Shown here piece after piece: positions 1 through 5,989 of a stretch of DNA of 9,859 bases; the first letter of the stretch is position 1; each line of letters starts with the position of its first letter. Source of the DNA: Prevotellaceae bacterium (lineage in GTDB: Bacteria > Bacteroidota > Bacteroidia > Bacteroidales > UBA932). The translations under genes and the position numbers were made by a program. Location: contig JAITOP010000237.1 in NCBI GenBank assembly GCA_031289895.1, positions 1 to 9,859 of the forward strand, written 5' to 3'. The notes under the pieces are model-generated. The model made no database searches. It saw only the letters and a program-made list of their open reading frames with translations, and was not told where the DNA came from.

Positions 1-227
1 ATTTCAAAAAGTTGCGGATTGCCCAACGCCACATCATAGCGATTACAGAGAATGCGGCGTATCTGGTTAAGTTGGTCAATATCAACCAAATCCCTGACAA
101 AACCAACACTGAGCAGGGTTCGGTGACAAACTCTGTCCGTTTCGTTGCGGTAACTTTCGACTAACCGATAGTAACCGTCAATTGTGTTTTTTGCCGGATT
201 ATGGCGTAATGAAGACCTAAAATACAT
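1..227 (-). CDS. IS transposase, N-terminal fragment (runs off left edge)
   Basis: The minus strand is open from an ATG at 227 to the window edge, giving 75 residues that begin MYFRSSLRHNPA and contain GYYRLVESYRNETDRVCHRT. This resembles the N-terminus of IS1634/IS4-like DDE transposases common in Bacteroidota; the family name comes from memory of such proteins, and the DDE catalytic domain lies outside the window. A complete element would carry out cut-and-paste transposition. The ATG is supported by a near-consensus promoter directly upstream and by the absence of any other in-frame Met in the visible part. Nothing visible is broken, so the gene may be intact beyond the edge. The element's upstream end was not located; it should lie somewhere in 264-480. 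Confidence 0.7.
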   Translation of the reverse strand, partial: MYFRSSLRHNPAKNTIDGYYRLVESYRNETDRVCHRTLLSVGFVRDLVDIDQLNQIRRILCNRYDVALGNPQLFE

Positions 228-231
228 GGCG

Positions 232-263
232 CAAAGGTACAACATAAAAACCTGATTGTCAAG
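232..263 (-). promoter_or_regulatory. Bacteroidota-type promoter of the transposase
   Basis: Read on the minus strand, CTTG (260-263) is followed by a 20-nt spacer and TACCTTTG (232-239), a full match to the -7 consensus TAnnTTTG and three of four bases of the -33 TTTG. Transcription should begin about 5 nt beyond the -7 box, almost on the ATG at 227, so the mRNA would be leaderless or nearly so. Confidence 0.6.
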
Positions 264-509
264 CCCCCCCTGAACACTACAAAGCGTTTTTTGAAAAATA
301 CTAACCTTGAAAATCAGGCATTTACATATTTGGCATTCCTAAAATCGCTGATTTTTGGGGTAAATTTTGTTGATTTTTGTTGGTTTTTTGGGGATGGGGC
401 TGCAATGTGGGTTAAGAAGTTAGCTAATAATTTTTCACTCTTAATTCTTAATTATTTAAAGAAGTGCGATTTTTTCTGTTAATCTATATTAAAATTAAAA
501 AATATTTAT
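264..509. other. Gene-free stretch, probable IS flank
   Basis: I see no credible gene here. Short open frames have low-complexity, Phe/Leu/Lys-rich translations unlike known proteins. The region holds AAAATCAG (310-317) inverted against CTGATTTT (348-355), the second arm forming a tighter hairpin with AAAATC at 341-346. These may belong to the noncoding left part of the insertion sequence. TTAATTC and TTAATTA words near 440-455 match the heptad vocabulary seen next to dxs. Confidence 0.4.
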
Positions 510-517
510 TATATTTG
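510..517 (+). promoter_or_regulatory. Possible -7 box for the DUF4328 gene
   Basis: TATATTTG matches TAnnTTTG and is followed by GCGCC, a common context of Bacteroidota -7 boxes. No TTTG is found at the expected -33 position. It would give a leader of about 100 nt before the ATG at 621. Confidence 0.35.
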
Positions 518-620
518 CGCCGTAAAATAATATGTTGTGAATTATTGAAAAAAAATATAACCAAAGTCATAAATGAAATATATAAATTAAACAAAAATAT
601 TAATCTAAAATTAAAAGAAT

Positions 621-1322
621 ATGGAAAATTTAAGACCCAATCAACAACGAGCAAATAATGCTGTTATTCTAATTTGGATATGCCTGATAGCCGCAATATT
701 TTCTCTGATTTCAGAGTATATGCAATATAATCTGATTAGTGATTTTGCCAATGGCGGAAACCTTTCAATGGAAGACGCAGAGTCAAATGACTCAAGACAA
801 ACACTGATAGGCATTATATATTTCATTGCTAATATTATTTATATTGTAACATTTATTATGTGGTTTAGGCGCGCATATTATAATCTTCACCAAAAAGCAG
901 GACATCGCCTTGAATATTCCGAAGGCTGGGCTGCCGGTGCGTGGTTTGTGCCGATTGTCAATTTATACAGACCATATCAGATAATGAAAGCATTATATGA
1001 AGAAACCAAAAGGCTTTTTGTGCAAAATGATATTAAAGCTGACTATAATTTATCCGTAAATTTTATAGGATGGTGGTGGGGACTTTGGATTATTTCGAAT
1101 GTTGTTGGAAATATTGTATTAAGATTTTATGTAAGAGCCGATACAGTTGATGAAATTCTGACCGGTACAACAATAAGTATGATATCAAGTATTTTCGAAA
1201 TTATTTTAGCTGTGGTTACAATAAAAGTTATAAAAGATTATTCGAGTGTAGAACATTTGCTTAATAAAATAACAATACCAGAATCGCAAAATAATATTAA
1301 TTCGGCAGGGTCAACACATTAA
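621..1322 (+). CDS. DUF4328 family four-helix membrane protein
   Basis: A 233-residue inner-membrane protein of unknown function. Hydrophobic segments lie at about residues 14-34, 62-82, 146-168 and 184-204. The diagnostic part follows the second helix: WFRRAYYNLHQ (81-91), then LEYSEGWAAGAWFVPIVNLYRPYQIMK, the aromatic and proline-rich motif of DUF4328. The loop between helices 1 and 2 (41-60) is acidic, and the C-terminal tail from about 208 is polar and Asn-rich. The ATG at 621 is the only sensible start, since it comes 15 residues before helix 1. The gene stands alone: the transposase upstream is on the other strand, and a 448-bp repeat-filled gap separates it from the next gene. I know no biochemical role for the family and infer none. 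Confidence 0.85.
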   Translation: MENLRPNQQRANNAVILIWICLIAAIFSLISEYMQYNLISDFANGGNLSMEDAESNDSRQTLIGIIYFIANIIYIVTFIMWFRRAYYNLHQKAGHRLEYSEGWAAGAWFVPIVNLYRPYQIMKALYEETKRLFVQNDIKADYNLSVNFIGWWWGLWIISNVVGNIVLRFYVRADTVDEILTGTTISMISSIFEIILAVVTIKVIKDYSSVEHLLNKITIPESQNNINSAGSTH

Positions 1323-1356
1323 AGATTATATATTTTAAAATATTTTACCTAAATCC

Positions 1357-1398
1357 GTATTTGGTATTTGGTCGTTAGTCGTTGGTATTTGGTCGGTT
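1357..1398 (+). repeat. Heptad array, GTATTTG/GTCGTTR family (6 units)
   Basis: Six contiguous 7-bp words without indels: GTATTTG, GTATTTG, GTCGTTA, GTCGTTG, GTATTTG, GTCGGTT. It is the shortest of three arrays of this family in the window, all in the same orientation. It lies 35 nt after the DUF4328 stop; the spacer holds an AT-only palindrome (1330-1343). Confidence 0.9.
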
Positions 1399-1422
1399 TT
1401 TCATTTTTCTTTATTAATTTTT

Positions 1423-1574
1423 AATGAATCCCTTAGGATTAATGTTTATAGAAAACGAATGTACACACATTATCTCCGACCCTGAATGGGGTCGAACAAT
1501 GGGGAATTTGTACATTTCTACCAACACACAATCCCTAACAAGATTTTCTTGTAATCTGTTATAATTTGTTTATT
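1423..1574 (+). repeat. Dispersed structured repeat, copy 1
   Basis: This 152-bp stretch aligns along its length with 8761-8916, by eye at roughly 80% identity. Shared blocks include CTCCGACCC, GGGGTCGAACAAT, CATTTCTACCAACA and GTAATCTGTTATAATTTG. It holds hairpins at 1427-1440 (AATCC, CTTA, GGATT) and 1477-1494 (CGACCC with GGGTCG, extendable by a G-U pair in RNA), and ACAAGA/TCTTGT at 1538-1552. The long stem of copy 2 is mismatched here and the left outer arm is missing, so this copy looks decayed. It encodes no protein and has no transposase. The spacer to the next array (1575-1598) shows nothing. Confidence 0.8.
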
Positions 1575-1598
1575 GTTACCAAACAATGAAAAAAACAG

Positions 1599-1701
1599 AC
1601 TTACAACAACGACTTACGACTTAAAACTTAAAACTTATGACTTATAACTTACTACAACGACTTATGACTTATGACTTACGACTTACGACTTAAAACTTAT
1701 G
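1599..1701 (+). repeat. ACTTAnn heptad array
   Basis: Thirteen heptads of form ACTTAnn (ACTTATG, ACTTACG, ACTTAAA, ACTTATA, ACTTACA, ACTTACT) with two 6-mers ACAACG at 1606-1611 and 1654-1659. Each 6-mer is followed by exactly six heptads, giving two 48-bp blocks of different word order. No protein is plausible from it. Confidence 0.9.
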
Positions 1702-1723
1702 ACTATTATTAGATAAAAATCAT

Positions 1724-1731
1724 TACCTTAG
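1724..1731 (+). promoter_or_regulatory. Possible -7 box for the amgK-murU operon
   Basis: TACCTTAG followed by CG differs by one base from TAnnTTTG and sits 39 nt upstream of the ATG at 1771. No -33 TTTG is visible, as the upstream DNA is the ACTTAnn array. This is the best candidate start site for the kinase operon, but weak. Confidence 0.3.
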
Positions 1732-1770
1732 CGAAAAATTTGATTAATAATTAATTTTACAACATTATAA

Positions 1771-3201
1771 ATGAGTACAGAATTAAAATCATTGTTTCTG
1801 AAACACACGGGCGAACAGGCAAACGACGTAACCGAACTTTCATCTTCGGGGTCAAACAGGCGTTATTTCAGATTAACAAATAATAATATTTCGCTGATTG
1901 GCGTGATAGGTACTTCGCGTGAAGAAAACCGCGCTTTTTTTGAGATGGCACAGCATTTCAAAGCGCAAGGAATTAACGTGCCGCAGGTTTATTTGCGTAG
2001 CGACGACTGGATGAATTATATTCAGGAAGATTTAGGCAACACGCTTTTGTTTGATGTGATACAAAAAGGACGTTTGACGCGAGTGTTCGACCAAGATGAA
2101 AAAAAAATTCTTCGCAAAACAATTCAAATGCTCCCCGCAATTCAATTCAAAGGTGCTGACGGTCTGAATTTTGACATATGTTTTCCTCAACCCGAATTTA
2201 ATGAGCGCTCGATACTTTGGGATTTGAATTATTTTAAATATTGTTTTCTGAAATCAACGGGATTGGATTTTCAGGAAAACAAGTTGGAAGACGACTTTGC
2301 GCAAATGTCTAACCTGCTTTTGCACGATAAATCAAATACGTTTATGTATCGCGATTTTCAGTCGCGCAACGTGATGATTAAAGATGACGAACCGTATTTT
2401 ATTGATTTTCAAGGCGGGCGAAAAGGTCCGTTTTATTACGATATTGCGTCGTTTTTGTGGCAGGCAAAAGCAAATTTCACCGACGAACTGCGCCAGCAAT
2501 TAATATCCGACTATATCGAATCATTAAATAATTTTATTGATATTGATGAAAAATATTTTCGTCAGCAATTACGCCATTTCGTGCTTTTCCGCACATTGCA
2601 AGTGTTGGGCGCGTATGGTTTCAGAGGATATTTCGAGAAAAAACCTCATTTTATACAAAGTGTTCCTTTTGCAATCGAAAATCTGCGAGGCTTGCTCTGT
2701 CAAGGTTACGACGAATATCCTTATCTGTGCCGGATACTTGGTGAACTCACAAATCTCAAACAATTTTCGGACGTTATAAAAAAACACAGTTTGGAAGTAC
2801 ACGTTTGCAGTTTTGCCTACAAAAAAGGCGTTCCCAACGATGCTTCGGGAAACGGCGGCGGTTATGTTTTCGATTGCCGCGCAATAAATAATCCCGGAAA
2901 ATACGAACGCTACAACCAATTCAACGGTTTAGACGAACCTGTGATAAAATATCTTGAAGAAGATGGCGAAATTGTTACATTTTTAGAAAATGTTTACAAC
3001 ATAGTTGATAATTCGGTAAAACGTTATATCGACAGAAAATTTACGAATTTAATGATTTGTTTCGGCTGCACCGGCGGGCAACATCGCTCGGTTTATGCGG
3101 CACAACATTTGGCTGAACATCTTAATAAAAAATTCGGCGTGAAAATAAATCTCGTTCATCGCGAACAAAATATCGAACAAATATTTGATGCCGAAAGATA
3201 A
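1771..3201 (+). CDS. amgK: AmgK-type MurNAc/GlcNAc 1-kinase fused to RapZ C-terminal domain
   Basis: A two-domain cytoplasmic protein of 476 residues. Residues about 1-325 are an aminoglycoside-phosphotransferase-fold kinase: catalytic loop YRDFQSRN (193-200, likely base D195 and metal ligand N200) and metal-binding IDFQGG (211-216, D212). The IDFQ form is typical of AmgK, which phosphorylates MurNAc and GlcNAc at C1 with ATP. Residues about 340-470 match the C-terminal half of RapZ: SFAYKKGVP, VFDCRAINNP, FGCTGGQHRSVY (431-442) and HRE (463-465). In E. coli that half binds glucosamine-6-phosphate; the RapZ Walker-A kinase half is absent. The next gene, 20 nt on, is MurU-like, which supports the AmgK call over an antibiotic kinase. 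Metabolite control by the fused domain is inference. The RapZ domain is near certain; the exact sugar substrate is not. Confidence 0.85.
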   Translation: MSTELKSLFLKHTGEQANDVTELSSSGSNRRYFRLTNNNISLIGVIGTSREENRAFFEMAQHFKAQGINVPQVYLRSDDWMNYIQEDLGNTLLFDVIQKGRLTRVFDQDEKKILRKTIQMLPAIQFKGADGLNFDICFPQPEFNERSILWDLNYFKYCFLKSTGLDFQENKLEDDFAQMSNLLLHDKSNTFMYRDFQSRNVMIKDDEPYFIDFQGGRKGPFYYDIASFLWQAKANFTDELRQQLISDYIESLNNFIDIDEKYFRQQLRHFVLFRTLQVLGAYGFRGYFEKKPHFIQSVPFAIENLRGLLCQGYDEYPYLCRILGELTNLKQFSDVIKKHSLEVHVCSFAYKKGVPNDASGNGGGYVFDCRAINNPGKYERYNQFNGLDEPVIKYLEEDGEIVTFLENVYNIVDNSVKRYIDRKFTNLMICFGCTGGQHRSVYAAQHLAEHLNKKFGVKINLVHREQNIEQIFDAER

Positions 3202-3221
3202 ATTTATTTGCCGATTTTAAA

Positions 3222-4010
3222 ATGAATAATGAAAATCAAATATCCGACAAGCACGAATCAAAAAAAGCAATGATTTTTGCCGCAGGTTTAGGCACGCGAC
3301 TGAAACCGCTTACCGACAATATGCCCAAAGCCCTTATTCCTGTTGCCGGAAAACCAATGATTGAACATCTTATAAAAAAATTAAAAACTGCAGGATTTAC
3401 TCAGATTGTTATCAACGTTCATCATTTTGCCGGTATGATTATTGATTTTCTGAGCAGCAACAACAATTTCGGCGTTGATATTTATATTTCTAACGAACAA
3501 AACCGACTTCTCGACACCGGCGGTGGAATAAAACATGCCGCGCGGTTTTTACAAGGCAGCAAACCGTTTCTTGTACACAATGTTGATATTATTTCTAATG
3601 TTGATTTAAATGATATTTACGAAAAACATTGTTCTGCCAATGCTATTGCCACACTTTTGGTTAGTAACCGCAAAACATCGCGTTATTTATTTTTCGATAA
3701 AAATCAACGTTTATGCGGCTGGCAAAACATCACAACAAATGAATTGAAATGGACTAACACGCAAGTTTTGCAAACAGAATGTGATAAATACGCTTTTGGA
3801 GGAATACACGTAATATCGCCCGAAATATTTAATTATTTTGACAATTGGAATGATAAATTTTCGATAATTGATTTTTATTTATCGCAAGCGCAAAATATTT
3901 GTGCATACGCTCCCGAAAAACTTCGGCTGATTGATATTGGCAAACAAGAATCGCTAATGCAAGCCGAAAAAGAATTTGACAATTTTGATATTTTTAATAA
4001 TAATTATTAA
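3222..4010 (+). CDS. murU: MurNAc-1-phosphate uridylyltransferase (MurU-like)
   Basis: A 262-residue nucleotidyltransferase of the NTP_transferase (GlmU/RmlA-like) fold. It has the signature AAGLGTRLKPLTDNMPKAL (20-38), which binds the nucleotide phosphates, then VAGKPMIEH (41-49), INVHHFA (64-70), DTGGGI (98-103) and HNVDIIS (119-125) with the metal-binding Asp. MurU joins MurNAc-1-phosphate and UTP to give UDP-MurNAc and pyrophosphate, completing the salvage route begun by the 1-kinase. It lacks the C-terminal left-handed beta-helix of GlmU, and its length suits MurU. Position directly after the AmgK-like kinase is the main ground for MurU over another sugar uridylyltransferase. About 15 residues precede the core, so Met17 is an alternative start, but the ATG at 3222 gives the tighter operon spacing. 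Confidence 0.82.
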   Translation: MNNENQISDKHESKKAMIFAAGLGTRLKPLTDNMPKALIPVAGKPMIEHLIKKLKTAGFTQIVINVHHFAGMIIDFLSSNNNFGVDIYISNEQNRLLDTGGGIKHAARFLQGSKPFLVHNVDIISNVDLNDIYEKHCSANAIATLLVSNRKTSRYLFFDKNQRLCGWQNITTNELKWTNTQVLQTECDKYAFGGIHVISPEIFNYFDNWNDKFSIIDFYLSQAQNICAYAPEKLRLIDIGKQESLMQAEKEFDNFDIFNNNY

Positions 4011-4023
4011 CTAAAAAAATAAA

Positions 4024-4620
4024 ATGAAAATGAATACAATTTCTAATTTTTTCTTGTTCGCAACAATATTGCTTTGTAGCCAACAATCGGCATTGAGCCA
4101 GGAACAAACCACATTTGAAAAAACAGATGCAAAATCGTTAACCGAAAATGTTTTTTCGGCTTTCGATAATAATTGGTTTGTAGTAACAGCAGGAAACGGC
4201 GACACGTATAATCCAATGACAATCAGCTGGGGCGGATTTGGAATATTGTGGGGCGCGCCGGTAGCAACAATTTACATTCGCGATACACGCTACACGTATC
4301 AGCTTTTAAACGAAGGAAAATATTTTACGCTTTGCGCTTTCGACGAAAAATATCGCTCGGCAACACAGTACATAGGCACTAAATCGGGACGCGATGAAGA
4401 TAAAATAAAAGCATCGGGATTGACACCGCTAAAAACAGAATTAGGAAACACATATTATGCCGAAGCCCGCTTGGTAATTGAATGTGAAAAAGTTTATAAT
4501 GCCGATTTCCAACCCGAAAATATTACCGACCCCAAAGGCGCAAATATGTACAAAGACACAGAGTCGGTACATCGAATATTTATTGGTAAGATATTGAATG
4601 TTTGGAAGAAAAAGTTATAA
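4024..4620 (+). CDS. Exported flavin-reductase-like FMN-binding protein
   Basis: A 198-residue protein with an N-terminal signal peptide: Lys2, a hydrophobic core at about 8-18, and a likely signal peptidase I site ALS-QE after residue 25. Cys18 has no good lipobox (ILLC), so a lipoprotein is unlikely. The mature part resembles the flavin-reductase-like split barrel: WFVVTAGNGDTYNPMTISWGGFGILWGAPVATIYIR (51-86), where the NPMT and GAPVAT stretches are typical of the FMN-binding region, then YTYQLLNEGKYFTLCAFDE. Members usually bind FMN in the cytoplasm, so an exported form is unusual; its substrate is unknown. It starts 13 nt after murU and is probably cotranscribed. I infer no role in wall recycling beyond that position. 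A 17-bp-period repeat begins 7 nt after its stop. Confidence 0.75.
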   Translation: MKMNTISNFFLFATILLCSQQSALSQEQTTFEKTDAKSLTENVFSAFDNNWFVVTAGNGDTYNPMTISWGGFGILWGAPVATIYIRDTRYTYQLLNEGKYFTLCAFDEKYRSATQYIGTKSGRDEDKIKASGLTPLKTELGNTYYAEARLVIECEKVYNADFQPENITDPKGANMYKDTESVHRIFIGKILNVWKKKL

Positions 4621-4627
4621 AGTTTTT

Positions 4628-4661
4628 AAAGTTCAGAAAGTTAGAAAGTTCGTAAAGTTAG
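4628..4661 (+). repeat. AAAGTT 17-bp tandem repeat, followed by ATCTG words
   Basis: Two 17-bp units, each a 9-mer plus the 8-mer AAAGTTAG: AAAGTTCAG then AAAGTTAG, and AAAGTTCGT then AAAGTTAG. A second short series follows, with ATCTG at 4684, 4694 and 4703 (spacing 10 and 9). Together with the next array these fill the whole gap between two convergent genes. Confidence 0.8.
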
Positions 4662-4719
4662 AAAGATTTTATAATCAAAAAAAATCTGCGTAAATCTGTA
4701 ACATCTGCATGCTTATCTC

Positions 4720-4812
4720 AAATCAACGAATCAACAAAAAACAAATCAACAAATCAACGAATCAACGAATCAACAAAAAACAAATCAACAAAAAACAAAT
4801 CAACAAAAAAAC
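4720..4812 (+). repeat. AATCAAC / AAAAAAC word array
   Basis: Twelve words without leftover bases: seven or more RAATCAAC-type 8-mers (AAATCAAC or GAATCAAC) mixed with AAAAAAC 7-mers (the last is AAAAAAAC). It ends 4 nt before the stop codon of the minus-strand SRPBCC gene. The same words occur on the opposite strand at 9697-9730. Confidence 0.9.
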
Positions 4813-4816
4813 ATCT

Positions 4817-5227
4817 CTACAACTTCCGGCTAAACCCTAATGCTATTTGGTCGGCAAGCGAATCTAAGGCGGGTTGCACTTTTCCTTTCAGCATCATTTT
4901 TATCATTATGTTCATTTTTGCGTGTAATACGAGGCGCATTCGGGTGTCGTAGGGCGCAACCTGTTTTAGTTGTACCCAAAATAAAAATTCAAACGGAAGT
5001 TTTCCTATTCCCATATATTTTATCATTGAAAAAGGTTCGCGGTTGAGAATTTTCAATCCCATCGCTATGCCTTTGACGGTAAAAGTGCATTCGTCGGCGG
5101 TAGATTGAAAATCGTCAATTTGGTCGCGCGGAATTATTTGTGAAAATTTGCTGAAATCCGAAAAAAAATTGTAAATATCTTCGGCTTGGCTGGCTATGTT
5201 TACTGTTTTGCTTGTATATTCCTGCAT
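4817..5227 (-). CDS. SRPBCC (START-like) superfamily protein
   Basis: A soluble 136-residue protein with the size and layout of a single SRPBCC hydrophobic-pocket domain. The start IASQAEDIYNFFSDFSKFSQIIP (11-33) fits the first strand and the two pocket-lining helices. Alternating strands follow (CTFTVKG, PFEFLFWVQLKQV, TRMRLVLHAKMN), then a long C-terminal helix (about 108-134) ending LADQIALGFSRKL. The superfamily binds lipids or other hydrophobic ligands; no ligand can be assigned. Its ATG lies 1 nt past the pyrE stop, so it is almost surely translated from the pyrE mRNA and perhaps coupled to it. From memory, other Bacteroidota also carry an SRPBCC gene after pyrE. No signal peptide or membrane segment is seen. 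Confidence 0.75.
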   Translation of the reverse strand: MQEYTSKTVNIASQAEDIYNFFSDFSKFSQIIPRDQIDDFQSTADECTFTVKGIAMGLKILNREPFSMIKYMGIGKLPFEFLFWVQLKQVAPYDTRMRLVLHAKMNIMIKMMLKGKVQPALDSLADQIALGFSRKL

Positions 5228-5228
5228 T

Positions 5229-5861
5229 TTATTTTTTCCAAGTTTCGGGCGATTTTCGCCATGTGTTTATAATTTCTATATCTTCGGCATTTATATAGCC
5301 GCTTTTTTTTGCCTCGTTCAAAAGTGTTGAATAATTGCAAAGTGTTGTCAATTTGCAGTTTGCTGTTGCGAAATTTTGGGTTGCCGCATCAAATTCGTAA
5401 CTAAAAATTGCCAACATTCCAAGCGTTTTGCAATTGGCATTTCTTATAGCCTCAACAGCCGCAATGCTGCTTGCGCCGGTAGAAATCAAATCTTCAATAA
5501 CAACAACTTTACTGTTTTCGGTCAATTCGCCTTCAATTACGTTTCCCATTCCGTGCAATTTAGGCGCAGAACGAACATATACAAACGGTTTATTCAAAAT
5601 CTCTGCAACCAATACTCCGTGAGCGATTGCGCCTGTTGCCACACCTGCAATAACTTCGCAATCGGGATACATTTCTTTTATTTTTTCGGCAAACGCTGTA
5701 TAAATCAATTTTCTGATTTGGGGATACGAAAGTATTTTTCTGTTGTCGCAATAAATCGGCGAATTCCATCCCGAAGCCCACACAAAATGCTTGTGCGGAT
5801 TTATTTTTACGGCTTTAATTTGTAATAAACTGTTTGCTATTTGTTTTGATATATCGTTCAT
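5229..5861 (-). CDS. pyrE: Orotate phosphoribosyltransferase
   Basis: PyrE (210 residues, normal length) joins orotate to PRPP to give orotidine 5'-monophosphate in de novo pyrimidine synthesis. The type I phosphoribosyltransferase PRPP motif is VVVIEDLISTGAS (119-131). Upstream are the substrate segment FVWASGWNSPIYCDNR (26-41), AGVATGAIAHG (72-82) and the flexible catalytic loop VYVRSAPKLHGMGNVIEGE (94-112) with conserved R97, K101 and H103. The ATG at 5861 fits the family N-terminus. A -7-like TAATTTTG on the minus strand (5878-5885) would give a leader of about 12 nt. The downstream SRPBCC gene follows after 1 nt. Its product feeds UTP, a substrate of the nearby MurU-like enzyme, though the two are on opposite strands. 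Confidence 0.95.
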   Translation of the reverse strand: MNDISKQIANSLLQIKAVKINPHKHFVWASGWNSPIYCDNRKILSYPQIRKLIYTAFAEKIKEMYPDCEVIAGVATGAIAHGVLVAEILNKPFVYVRSAPKLHGMGNVIEGELTENSKVVVIEDLISTGASSIAAVEAIRNANCKTLGMLAIFSYEFDAATQNFATANCKLTTLCNYSTLLNEAKKSGYINAEDIEIINTWRKSPETWKK

Positions 5862-5889
5862 ATTTTTTAATTTTGTGCAAAATTAAAAA
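5845..5889. promoter_or_regulatory. Divergent pyrE/Nudix promoter with 12-bp-arm palindrome
   Basis: On the plus strand TTTG (5845-5848), a 19-nt spacer and TAATTTTG (5868-5875) make a consensus Bacteroidota promoter reading toward the Nudix gene. It begins inside the pyrE coding start and leaves a leader of about 110 nt. The same -7 word lies on the minus strand (5878-5885) reading toward pyrE, but without a visible -33 box. The two boxes are the arms of an inverted repeat, 5864-5875 and 5878-5889, with a TG centre. Confidence 0.5.
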
Positions 5890-5989
5890 TAAATAGCGAT
5901 ATTATATTTTTTGTCGTTAAATATTAATATTCGATATGCTTTATAAATAAATAAAATCCTCAAAATTATCGGCTTAAAAGGTTGTGAGT

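Noticed and set aside
291..482. 63-residue plus-strand open frame
   Set aside because: Phe/Leu-rich low-complexity translation with no domain, lying in the probable IS flank and overlapping another equally poor frame (464-658).
2569..2919. 116-residue antisense frame within the kinase gene
   Set aside because: It is a shadow of a strongly supported coding frame, with no motif of its own.
1771..3201. Aminoglycoside resistance kinase
   Set aside because: The fold is shared, but the IDFQ motif, RapZ domain and adjacent MurU point to wall-sugar salvage.
5376..5825. 149-residue antisense frame within pyrE
   Set aside because: The pyrE frame carries all catalytic motifs; the antisense translation is Asn/Phe/Cys-rich and without a domain.
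5984..5989. GTG start for the Nudix gene
   Set aside because: An ATG follows two codons later and is preceded by AAAAGG at a suitable distance.
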